Shown here one piece after another: positions 1-6,007 of a stretch of DNA of 13,359 bases. Below the pieces are notes generated by a model, which saw nothing but the letters and a program-made list of their open reading frames with translations, was not told the DNA's origin and did not search any database. Position 1 is the stretch's first letter; the number at the start of each line of letters is the position of its first letter. The position numbers and the translations under genes were made by a program. The stretch comes from Pseudomonadota bacterium (GTDB taxonomy: Bacteria > Pseudomonadota > Gammaproteobacteria > Steroidobacterales > Woeseiaceae), in the NCBI GenBank assembly GCA_022360335.1, contig JAKSCZ010000216.1, forward strand, positions 1-13,359. Direction: 5' to 3'.

Positions 1-15
1 CGCGCAGCAGGCGGT

Positions 16-474
16 TCAGGCGTGGTCGGCGACCACGTTCAATGCAACGCCGTGCTCGACCAGGGCCTTCGCGGCGACGATCGCCTGATTGAACCCGCAG
101 GTGGAATCCAGAACCTGCTCGACGATAGAGCCGCTATCGCCGGAAAAACCGGACTCCTCGATCGTCAGAATCGTGTCGCCGTCTTCGATTTCCTCAAAAT
201 GCCACACGACCTGTGTGCAATGGCCGTCCGGCCCCTCCCAGTCGATTACGATTCTTTCGGGTTCGCAGACCTGTTTCACATGCACGTTGAAGGAATACGC
301 ATCCTCGTCATTGCCCAGAAACCACGTCGAACTCTCACCTTCAACCAGGCCGTGGTCTCGTCGGTTAAACCAGAACCTGCTCATCGTCTCGGCATCGGCG
401 AAAGCGGCAAACACCGTTGCACGCGGACATCGTATTCGTATCCCGGCTCGCGCCGACAAGCTCTTGACGTTCAT
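16..474 (-). CDS. SRPBCC / AHSA1-like domain protein
   Basis: This 152-residue protein looks like a single SRPBCC (START/Bet v1-like) domain of the AHSA1 (activator of Hsp90 ATPase homologue 1-like) type, a fold that binds hydrophobic ligands. Seen in the sequence: an N-terminal strand, then the family pattern in which a helix with ATVFAAFADAETMSRFW (about residues 19-35) follows, a central antiparallel-strand region with VIDWEGPDG and VVWHFEEIEDGDTILTIEESGF (about residues 75-110), and a long C-terminal helix. The length is normal for a one-domain member. No signal peptide or membrane segment is visible, so it should be cytosolic. It starts at ATG 472-474, 29 bp downstream of the methyltransferase stop on the same strand, so the two may be co-transcribed. 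The Shine-Dalgarno sequence is weak. Its ligand or reaction cannot be read from the sequence. Domain call fairly sure, function unknown. Confidence 0.8.
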   Translation of the reverse strand: MNVKSLSARAGIRIRCPRATVFAAFADAETMSRFWFNRRDHGLVEGESSTWFLGNDEDAYSFNVHVKQVCEPERIVIDWEGPDGHCTQVVWHFEEIEDGDTILTIEESGFSGDSGSIVEQVLDSTCGFNQAIVAAKALVEHGVALNVVADHA

Positions 475-503
475 TTCACAGACTCCGGGTTGCCGATTGT
501 GCC

Positions 504-1289
504 TCAGATCTTCTTCCCTATGTAGAAGACATAGCCAAAGTACTCTTTGTACTTGAAATACAACCGGGCTTCATGCCGCAGGTTTGCAATGAGATCTTCG
601 GCGGACCGGTTGCCTGCGTTCTTCTCCAGGAAGTCCTCCTGTACGTCTTCCTGCGGTGTATAGAAATGATCCGTCCAGCAGTTCTCGGGCAATACGAACG
701 TGGCGACCGGAACGTATCCGGCCTTTTGCATCTGCGCCACTTTGCCGGAGACGGTGCCGATCTCAGGATACGCGTCCATCCAGAACTCTTCGATCTCGGC
801 AGGACGTTCTTCCGTGAACCACGTTGCTTCCGAAACAGCAACGTAAGCTCCCGTTTTCAGGAATCTCCGCCATTCGTTGAGCCCCCGCTCGAAGCCGATA
901 TTGTAGATTGCCCCTTCCGACCACATCAGGTCCAGTTGTTCGTCCCGGAACGGGAGAGCATCCATCGAACCGACGACACCTTTTACCCGATCCTGAAGAT
1001 TCAGTTGCCCGGCGTTCCGGTTGAACAGGTCGATGAACACGGGAAAAAGATCGATACCCGTAATTTGGCCGGGTGCATGCCGCGCCAGAACCATCGTCTG
1101 TCCGCCCGATCCGCAGCCAATGTCCGCAATAAGCGATGCGCTGTCGAGATTGTCGATAAAGCCCAGTGCCTTGATCGTCGCTTCGGGGCTGCCGGGCCCT
1201 TGCCGTTCCAGGTTCGAGAAGAACTCGCAGAGTAGTTCGAGATCGCATCCGTGAATCGATTCGTTTTCGTCGTAGCGGCTTTTTTTCAT
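504..1289 (-). CDS. class I SAM-dependent methyltransferase
   Basis: A 261-residue Rossmann-fold methyltransferase. Motif I is IADIGCGSGGQTMVLA (about residues 54-69), followed by the acidic strand end ITGIDLFPVFIDLFNRN (motif II region), GSMDALPF (motif III) and LDLMWSEGAIYNIGFERGL (motif IV). These place S-adenosylmethionine binding in the N-terminal half. The remaining half, including SEATWFTEERPAEIEEFW and FVLPENCWTDHFY, matches my memory of a conserved family of uncharacterised methyltransferases found in Bacteroidetes, Firmicutes and Proteobacteria; the acceptor substrate is unknown. The start is ATG 1287-1289, preceded by GGAGCGA about 8 bases upstream. It is the first gene of a likely two-gene minus-strand unit with the SRPBCC protein downstream (29-bp gap). 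The next gene to the right is divergent (plus strand, ATG at 1333), leaving only 43 bp between them. Confidence 0.88.
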   Translation of the reverse strand: MKKSRYDENESIHGCDLELLCEFFSNLERQGPGSPEATIKALGFIDNLDSASLIADIGCGSGGQTMVLARHAPGQITGIDLFPVFIDLFNRNAGQLNLQDRVKGVVGSMDALPFRDEQLDLMWSEGAIYNIGFERGLNEWRRFLKTGAYVAVSEATWFTEERPAEIEEFWMDAYPEIGTVSGKVAQMQKAGYVPVATFVLPENCWTDHFYTPQEDVQEDFLEKNAGNRSAEDLIANLRHEARLYFKYKEYFGYVFYIGKKI

Positions 1290-1332
1290 CGTTCGATCGC
1301 TCCGATTCCGGACGTAGCCTGGAATCTAACCC

Positions 1333-1812
1333 ATGGATTACTGCGAAGACAAAATCACCGGCGATGGCTGGTTGCAAATTCCGGGCGCGAGAAGAAGCGA
1401 CATGTCCAAAGCGATTGCCGAATACGTCGCCTATACGGAACTCGCGGCGAACTGAGGACCGGAGGACTTTTCGGTTCTCACCCGCCACATCTCGGCGCTG
1501 CGCGCCGCACAACGGTATGAACAGGCTGTCGTCTTCGCAGAGTGGTTCCTGGACAACTGGTCCAGAATCGAAGCGGTCGGCGAAGACGCTTACTGGTTCG
1601 TCAACGAAGCGGCGCGTGCGGTATTGCAGGATTCGATGCTACCGATCGCAGACGAAAACCGCAGCGCGCACGCCAGGACGCTGCTCTGCCTGGGCGACCA
1701 GGACGCCGCCGCGGAACAGATTATCGATCGACTGCAGGACCCGGTGGACTCGGTGCGGGCAAGCTCGGTAATCAGCGACGAAGCCATGAAAGCAATTCTC
1801 GCTCAACAATGA
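1333..1812 (+). pseudogene. unrecognised small gene with one in-frame TGA
   Basis: An ATG at 1333 opens a frame that reads 40 codons (ending ...YVAYTELAAN), meets TGA at 1453-1455, and continues in the same frame for another 118 codons (GPEDFSVLTRHISALRAAQ...AMKAILAQQ) to the TGA at 1810-1812. The part after the stop has protein-like composition with helical, tetratricopeptide-like stretches such as ALRAAQRYEQAVVFAEWFL and AHARTLLCLGDQDAAAEQI. No start codon with a good ribosome site is visible shortly after the TGA. I do not recognise the family. The simplest reading is a gene killed by a nonsense change (for example TGG to TGA); a sequencing error or recoding is possible. The last 41 bases overlap the convergent nuclease-like gene, and its 3' end runs through the left copy of the 27-bp direct repeat, so its original C-terminus may have been replaced. 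Confidence 0.5.
1750..1776 (+). repeat. 27-bp direct repeat, left copy
   Basis: The 27 bases here recur at 2687-2713 in the same orientation with a single difference (G at 1755, C at 2692); 21 of them (1756-1776) are identical without interruption. Bases outside the repeat do not match. On the minus strand this copy reads LITELART, as does the genuine end of the LysR gene at the right copy, and it supplies the stop codon (1772-1774) of the nuclease-like gene. The two copies bracket about 910 bp holding the nuclease-like gene and the IS remnant. Confidence 0.85.
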
Positions 1813-2224
1813 CAGGCCCTGCCCACGGTAACGCGTCTAAGCACTCGTTTGTCACGTAGGAGTTATCTTGCGGCCCATTTGGGGTGATCCCAGGAGCCAA
1901 ATTGCTCGCCGATACCAGCGCGTATTTATTGCATCTCGCATCGTAGATCAACACTCGGTATGAGGATTCGTACCGACTTTCTGCGTCATGGTTGCTAAGC
2001 ATACGCCATTGCCGTGGCGTTATCGGGATTTTGTGATCTTGTGTTTCCAACCTTACCTTCAATTCTAGAAAAGAGTCCGAGCCACCCGCTGTCCCAACGA
2101 CAAGCAAGTCGAAAACTCCGTTTACCACTCGGACATCGATTCCTTGATGTTGAAGTGATTCAACGATTGCAGGCTGAAGTTCGGTCTGCTCATCTGGCTG
2201 ATCGTCGAATTCTGGTAAAGGCAT
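1772..2224 (-). CDS. small protein with PD-(D/E)XK nuclease-like motif
   Basis: A protein of 150 residues from the ATG at 2222-2224; a TTG at 2237-2239 would add five residues, and neither start has a strong ribosome site. The segment VRVVNGVFDLLVVGT...SFLELKVR (about residues 32-58) has the pattern of a PD-(D/E)XK nuclease core: Asp39 in a strand, then Glu54-Leu-Lys56 about fifteen residues on. It is followed by ITPRQWRML with Gln72, like the conserved Gln of VRR-NUC and resolvase-type members. The protein could therefore be a small DNA-cleaving or repair enzyme; this is inference from a short motif and no full family is recognised. It stands alone, with no methylase, helicase or antitoxin beside it. 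Its promoter side abuts the IS remnant (starting at 2252), so its original upstream region may have been lost. Its stop lies inside the 27-bp repeat and its 3' end overlaps the convergent gene by 41 bp. The locus looks AT-richer than the hox genes, in keeping with transfer. Confidence 0.6.
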   Translation of the reverse strand: MPLPEFDDQPDEQTELQPAIVESLQHQGIDVRVVNGVFDLLVVGTAGGSDSFLELKVRLETQDHKIPITPRQWRMLSNHDAESRYESSYRVLIYDARCNKYALVSASNLAPGITPNGPQDNSYVTNECLDALPWAGPVIVERELLSWLRR

Positions 2225-2251
2225 CTGAGGATGTTCCAAAGCACTTAACTA

Positions 2252-2629
2252 CTAGAAGCGGTCTCAGAACTACTGTCGCATAAGAATGACGATACACTAG
2301 CGAGATGAACGAAGCCAAGCCAGTTTTGGATTCCACTGCTGGAAGCGCCGGTGGCAGGTCTGGTATGAGGGAAACCGCGCCGATAGATCTTTCCAGCGCG
2401 TACCGGAACGCAGAATCCATAGAATGCCGTTGAGTACCGCTCGATCGTCGCAGGGCGGCCGGCCGCGACCATTGTTCCGGCAACGGCGCTTGGGCAGCAA
2501 CGGTTCGATTAAGGCCCATTTTCGTCCTGCAACTCCTCACGTCTTGGCATCGCTCGCTCCCGGTCATACAACCGGGAACACAGTATTTCACATCAGCTAC
2601 TTATTCGGTATTTTTGAGACCGCTTCTAG
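2252..2629 (-). mobile_element. IS5-family insertion sequence remnant (MITE-like)
   Basis: The ends are perfect inverted repeats: AAGCGGTCTCA at 2256-2266 and its complement TGAGACCGCTT at 2615-2625. Both are flanked by CTAG (2252-2255 and 2626-2629), which fits a 4-bp CTAG target duplication (or a 2-bp TA one) as made by IS5-family elements. The inward bases after the repeats also agree partly (GAACTAC versus AAAATAC). The body between the ends is only about 370 bp, against roughly 800-900 bp for a complete element, and carries a broken transposase gene on the minus strand. With intact ends and no active transposase it has the form of a miniature, internally deleted element that could be moved only by a related transposase elsewhere in the genome. 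Confidence 0.85.
2270..2550 (-). pseudogene. IS5-family transposase remnant (core deleted, frameshifted)
   Basis: Read from ATG 2548-2550 the frame gives MPRREELQDE and then breaks. One base further on, in another frame, it continues WALIEPLLPKRRCRNNG, then RGRPPCDDRAVLNGILWILR and SGTRWKDLSARFPSYQTCHR, ending RFQQW. This is the N-terminal DUF4096-type domain of IS5-family (IS427/IS1031-like) transposases. Inserting one base near 2520 restores the frame. After RFQQW the DDE catalytic region is absent; the sequence jumps to what looks like the last residues of such transposases, NWLGFVHLAS, then in a shifted frame CIVILMRQ and TAG at 2270-2272, again consistent with one lost base. So there is an internal deletion of most of the gene plus two frameshifts. 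No active transposase can be made. Confidence 0.82.
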
Positions 2630-2655
2630 CGTCCCGCTGAAACACCGGGGCCTGC

Positions 2656-3573
2656 TCACACTGTGGCAGTGTTCCCCGTAAACAGGTCGGTCCGGGCAAG
2701 CTCGGTAATCAGCACGACCGCCGGGTGCTTGAGACGCCGCTCCACCGAAATCGCATAGTAGCGTTCGACGATGGTCGTGCTGCGGCCGACGACCGCGGCC
2801 CGGTACATCGTGCAAATCTCCTTCTCGATCGCCGTCGGGCCGGCGAAAACGCCGACACCCGCCTCACCGAAGGCTTTCAGCAAGGCGCTGTCGTCGAATT
2901 CGCCGACGATCTGCGGCACGATCCGTTTGTCGTCGAACCAGTTCTCGAGACGGCGGCGCAGCGCCGAGTTCCTTGCGGGAACCAGCATGGGCTGGTCGTT
3001 GAGGCTCAGGGGAAATCCGTTTTTGAGTTTGCGTGCGCGGCTGCGGCTGGCAAAAAAGGACAGCCCGCTTTCGCCGAGGCGGTGATTGTAGGCTTTGAGG
3101 CTCAGGCCCTGCGGCATCGGCTGGTCCGACAACACGAGGTCCAGGCGGTGGGTCGCGAGATCGCCCAGCAGCGATTGCAGCGACGCCTCGGCGCACCGGA
3201 TTTTCAAGGGCTCGTCGCTGTCGAAGGCAGGCGCTATGATGCGTTCGGCCACGAGTTTCGGCATCGAGCTGACGACGCCGACGTTGAAGGTGATCGGACC
3301 GCCGGCGTATTGGCCGCGGACGACGTTTGCCAGTTCGGCGCCGATCGTGAATATCTCGTCGGCATACCGAAACACCGTTTGGCCGAGTTCGGTGAGAATC
3401 AGACGGCGCCCTACCCGGTTGAACAGCGGCTGGCCGATGCTCTCTTCGAGCAGTTTGAGTTGCCCGCTGATCGTCTGCGGCGTGATGTGCAGCGCCTCGG
3501 CGGCCGAGACCATGCTGCCCTCGCGCGCTACCGCCCAGAAGTACTGCAGATGACTGTAGTTCAGGTGTCTCAT
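2656..3573 (-). CDS. nhaR: LysR-family transcriptional regulator, NhaR type
   Basis: A 305-residue LysR regulator. The N-terminal winged helix-turn-helix is LNYSHLQYFWAVAREGSMVS, followed by AAEALHITPQTISGQLKLLE (about residues 3-43); the rest is the inducer-binding domain. It resembles E. coli NhaR, the Na+/H+-responsive activator of nhaA, throughout: NYxHLxYFW at the start, LTELGQTVFRYADEIFTIG, LRHRLDLVLSDQP-like text in the middle, VGEFDDSALLKAFGEAGVGV, and YYAISVERRLKHPAV near the end. No nhaA is in the window, so its target is not shown. I chose ATG 3571-3573 because the family begins there; the upstream 52-codon extension of the frame is arginine/serine-rich and unlike NhaR. It lies 22 bp downstream of the GFA-like gene on the same strand. 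The right copy of the 27-bp repeat is inside its last codons (LITELARTD). Confidence 0.85.
   Translation of the reverse strand: MRHLNYSHLQYFWAVAREGSMVSAAEALHITPQTISGQLKLLEESIGQPLFNRVGRRLILTELGQTVFRYADEIFTIGAELANVVRGQYAGGPITFNVGVVSSMPKLVAERIIAPAFDSDEPLKIRCAEASLQSLLGDLATHRLDLVLSDQPMPQGLSLKAYNHRLGESGLSFFASRSRARKLKNGFPLSLNDQPMLVPARNSALRRRLENWFDDKRIVPQIVGEFDDSALLKAFGEAGVGVFAGPTAIEKEICTMYRAAVVGRSTTIVERYYAISVERRLKHPAVVLITELARTDLFTGNTATV
2687..2713 (+). repeat. 27-bp direct repeat, right copy (in lysR 3' end)
   Basis: Matches 1750-1776 at 26 of 27 positions in direct orientation. Here it is part of the LysR coding sequence (minus strand, residues LITELARTD, eight to sixteen codons before the stop), in a stretch that reads as a normal NhaR-type C-terminus. 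This copy is therefore probably the source and the left copy the derived one. Confidence 0.85.
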
Positions 3574-3595
3574 GCGCGTCGAAACACTCGAGTGA

Positions 3596-4024
3596 CTATT
3601 CCGGGCCCGGTGCGTACTTCGCGAAGACTTCGGCGCCCGTCTTGAACGCCGTCTCGTTGGCGAACGCGTAATACTCCGGCTTCTCGTCGATGAATATCTG
3701 GCTGGCAAACGAGACGCCGGAGTCGTCATCGAAGAACCCGACCGGCACTACGTAGTGATCCGAGTTTTTCAACCGGTAAAACAGATGCGTCCCGCAGCGG
3801 CTGCAGAAACCGCGCTGTGCCCACTCGGACGAATCGAACGCCGCAACGAACTCCCGGCCGTCGATACCGATGCCCTTGCCGCAATCGATAGCCAGGAACG
3901 GTCCACCTCCCCATTTCCGGCACATATTGCAATGGCACGCATGCAGCGCGGTGTCGAAAGACTCGACAGTCAGTGCGACCGCGCCGCAAAGGCAGCTGCC
4001 CTCTCTTCTGCCAGAATCGCTCAT
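3596..4024 (-). CDS. GFA / CENP-V-like zinc-binding protein
   Basis: A 142-residue protein of the GFA (glutathione-dependent formaldehyde-activating enzyme-like) family, a small beta-rich fold built round zinc. Visible zinc ligands: the N-terminal SCLCGAV pair (Cys10, Cys12), CHCNMCRKWGG (Cys31, Cys33, Cys36) and FCSRCGTHLFY (Cys79, Cys82). The tail SQIFIDEKPEYYAFA is typical of the family. The true formaldehyde-glutathione activity is disputed for the family, so the function should be taken as unknown. The start is ATG 4022-4024, with GAGGGACGAG just upstream as ribosome site; an upstream extension of the open frame to 4171 lacks family similarity. It is the first gene of a likely two-gene unit with the NhaR-type regulator (22-bp gap) and is divergent from the hox operon (216 bp between starts). 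Cytosolic by appearance. Confidence 0.88.
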   Translation of the reverse strand: MSDSGRREGSCLCGAVALTVESFDTALHACHCNMCRKWGGGPFLAIDCGKGIGIDGREFVAAFDSSEWAQRGFCSRCGTHLFYRLKNSDHYVVPVGFFDDDSGVSFASQIFIDEKPEYYAFANETAFKTGAEVFAKYAPGPE

Positions 4025-4141
4025 CGTCTCGTCCCTCTCAATCAACGAGTGCAACGGTCGAGGTTGATCGTACCACCGCAGCCAATGGAAGGGACGACTG
4101 GTGCAGGAGGCAGCCGTACCCAAGCCCGTAGTTTCCGCAGA

Positions 4142-4163
4142 AACCGTTGATCCGGTTACGGTT
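4142..4163. promoter_or_regulatory. inverted repeat between gfa and hoxF
   Basis: A 22-bp interrupted palindrome, AACCGT at 4142-4147 and ACGGTT at 4158-4163 with a 10-base spacer, lies in the 216-bp divergent region about 80 bases before the hoxF start. It is the only clear symmetry I see there and could be an operator for either direction. No matching regulator is identified, and I could not place convincing -35/-10 or -24/-12 boxes nearby, so this is a weak call. Confidence 0.3.
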
Positions 4164-4240
4164 TTCCACACTACCCTCGACCCCGGCGGCCGCTACGATA
4201 CGCGTACGGGCAACCTGGAAACCTCTCAAAGGCGCTCAAA

Positions 4241-6007
4241 TTGACCAGCGAAACCAACGGCTCAGCGCATTCGCTGATGGCAGAGTTCGACCGCGACCCG
4301 CACTCGGTAATGCAAATCCTGCGCAGATTGCAGCTGCAGCAAAACGTCATCCACCAATCCGATATCGAGGTCCTGGCAGACGGGCTCAACCTGCCGCGGA
4401 CCAAGATCAAGGCGATCATCGACTTCTACAGCTTCCTGCACGATACGCCGCGCGGGCGCTACGATATCTATTTCAGCGACAGCATCACCGATCACATGCT
4501 GGGCAGCCGGGACAGCGCACGCACCCTGTGCGAGGCGCTCGGAGTCGAGCCCGGCGTACCGGATCCGGGCGGCCTGGCGACCGTGGACTTCACGTCCTGC
4601 ACCGGCCTGTGCGAACGCGGGCCCGCCGTGCTCGTCAACGGCATTGCGATCGACCGCGTCGACAACGAGCGGGCGATCGCGATGGCGGACCTGGTCCGCG
4701 GCCTCGTCCCGCTCGAGGACTGGCCGCTCGAATGGTTCGTGATCAACGACGCGATCCGGCGCAAGGGCCCGTTGCTGCAACAAACCGTGCAACGCGGTTC
4801 CGCGCTCGAACGCGCCATCAAGATCGGTCCCGACCAGGTCATCGCGGATCTCGGCCTGTCCGGCCTGCGCGGCTGCGGCGGCGCCGGCTTCCCGACCTAC
4901 CGCAAGTGGGACATCTGCCGCAAGGCCGGCGGTGACGAACGCTTCGTGATCTGCAACGCCGACGAAGGCGAGCCCGGGACTTTCAAGGATCGCGCGCTGC
5001 TCAACACCGAAGGCTGCAACGTCATCGAAGGCATGACCGTTTGCGGCATCACGATAGGCGCCAGCGAGGGTTTCATCTACCTGCGCCACGAGTACGAGTT
5101 CCTGCGCGAACGCCTCGAGAAACGCCTGCGCAGGCGCCGCCAGATGGGGCAGCTCGGCCGTAACATCCTCGGACACCACGGCATCAATTTCGACATCGAG
5201 ATCGTCATGGGGGCCGGCTCCTACGTTTGCGGCGAGGAATCCGCCCTGATCGAATCGCTCGAGGGCAAGCGCGGCATTCCGCGCATCCGACCGCCCTACC
5301 CCGTTACGCACGGCTACCGCAGCCGTCCGACGGTGGTAAACAACGTCGAGACCTTCGCCTATGCGGCCGGCATCGTCGCCGAAGGCCCGGGGTTCTTCAA
5401 GGAGGACGAATCGCATCCGGGCTGGAAGCTCCTCAGCATCTCCGGCGACTGCGAGTCGCCCGGCATCTACGAGCTGCCCGTCGGCACGAAGGTCGGCGAG
5501 GCGCTCGAGGCCTGCGGCGCGCAAGACGTCCAGGCCGTGCAGGTCGGCGGGCCCGGCGGCATCCTGCTGTCGGCCGACGAAACGCATCGCGAGCTCTCTT
5601 TCGACGACTCGAACACGGGCGGCTCGTTCATCGTCTTCGACCGGTCGCGCGACCTGCTCGACGTCGCCCTGAACTTCACCAAGTTCTTCGCGCACGAAAG
5701 CTGCGGTTTCTGCACGCCCTGCCGGGTCGGCACCAAGCTCATGGTGCGCATGGCGGACAAGATTGCCGACGGCCACGGCGCACGCCTCGACATCGAGCAA
5801 ATGCGGCGGCTCAATCACCTGATGACGAAGGCGAGCCACTGCGGTCTCGGGCAGAGCGCAGCGGTCCCGATCCTGACGACGTACGAGAAGTTTCCCGACG
5901 CGTTCAGCCGTCGTATGGAAGACGTGGAATACAAACCGGCGTTCGACGTCGAGGCCGCCATCGAGCGGTCGCGTCAGATCGTCGCCGAAGAGGCAGGAAT
6001 ACGATGA
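4241..6007 (+). CDS. hoxF: NAD-reducing hydrogenase diaphorase subunit HoxF
   Basis: HoxF, 588 residues, carries the NAD+ and FMN site of the cytosolic NAD-reducing hydrogenase and passes electrons from H2 to NAD+. It is a NuoE-NuoF-like fusion. The N-terminal NuoE-like domain (1-150) keeps the second Fe-S cysteine pair, SCTGLC (Cys120, Cys124), but has no cysteines at the first pair (FSDSITDHML, 78-87). The NuoF-like part has the FMN loop LRGCGGAGFPTYRKW (209-223), CNADEGEPGTFKDR (238-251), GAGSYVCGEESALIESLEGK (324-343) and the 4Fe-4S ligands ESCGFCTPC (Cys488, Cys491, Cys494) plus Cys534 in HCGLG. The length fits the Ralstonia-type HoxF (about 600) and explains the absence of hoxE. The start is TTG at 4241, 8 bases after AAAGG; an ATG at 4277 is possible but lacks a ribosome site. 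Oddity: the usual Arg of GRGGAGFP is Cys212. It overlaps hoxUY by ATGA. Confidence 0.95.
   Translation: MTSETNGSAHSLMAEFDRDPHSVMQILRRLQLQQNVIHQSDIEVLADGLNLPRTKIKAIIDFYSFLHDTPRGRYDIYFSDSITDHMLGSRDSARTLCEALGVEPGVPDPGGLATVDFTSCTGLCERGPAVLVNGIAIDRVDNERAIAMADLVRGLVPLEDWPLEWFVINDAIRRKGPLLQQTVQRGSALERAIKIGPDQVIADLGLSGLRGCGGAGFPTYRKWDICRKAGGDERFVICNADEGEPGTFKDRALLNTEGCNVIEGMTVCGITIGASEGFIYLRHEYEFLRERLEKRLRRRRQMGQLGRNILGHHGINFDIEIVMGAGSYVCGEESALIESLEGKRGIPRIRPPYPVTHGYRSRPTVVNNVETFAYAAGIVAEGPGFFKEDESHPGWKLLSISGDCESPGIYELPVGTKVGEALEACGAQDVQAVQVGGPGGILLSADETHRELSFDDSNTGGSFIVFDRSRDLLDVALNFTKFFAHESCGFCTPCRVGTKLMVRMADKIADGHGARLDIEQMRRLNHLMTKASHCGLGQSAAVPILTTYEKFPDAFSRRMEDVEYKPAFDVEAAIERSRQIVAEEAGIR

Noticed and set aside
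1454..1479. Hairpin after the in-frame TGA as a selenocysteine insertion element
   Set aside because: The loop is too close to the TGA for a typical bacterial SECIS, and the protein is not of a family known to use selenocysteine.
2653..2672. Small hairpin at the end of the LysR gene as a terminator
   Set aside because: ACACTG and CAGTGT can pair across a three-base loop, but the stem is short, overlaps the coding end and is not followed by a T run.
2725..3645. 306-codon open frame antisense to the LysR gene
   Set aside because: It covers the LysR regulator on the opposite strand and shows no recognisable domain, whereas the LysR reading is clear over its full length.
3574..3729. N-terminal extension of the LysR gene to 3729
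   Set aside because: The extra 52 residues are Arg/Ser-rich, overlap the GFA-like gene in another frame, and NhaR-type proteins begin at the ATG at 3573.
4080..4240. Sigma-54 promoter in front of hoxF, as known for the Ralstonia hox operon
   Set aside because: I found no GG/GC pair at -24/-12 with the right spacing; TGGTGC followed by GCAGCC does not match.
4262..5839. 525-codon open frame antisense to hoxF
   Set aside because: It is a shadow of hoxF caused by codon bias; its composition (Ala, Asp, Glu, Val, Arg-rich) is that of a reverse-complement frame and has no motifs.
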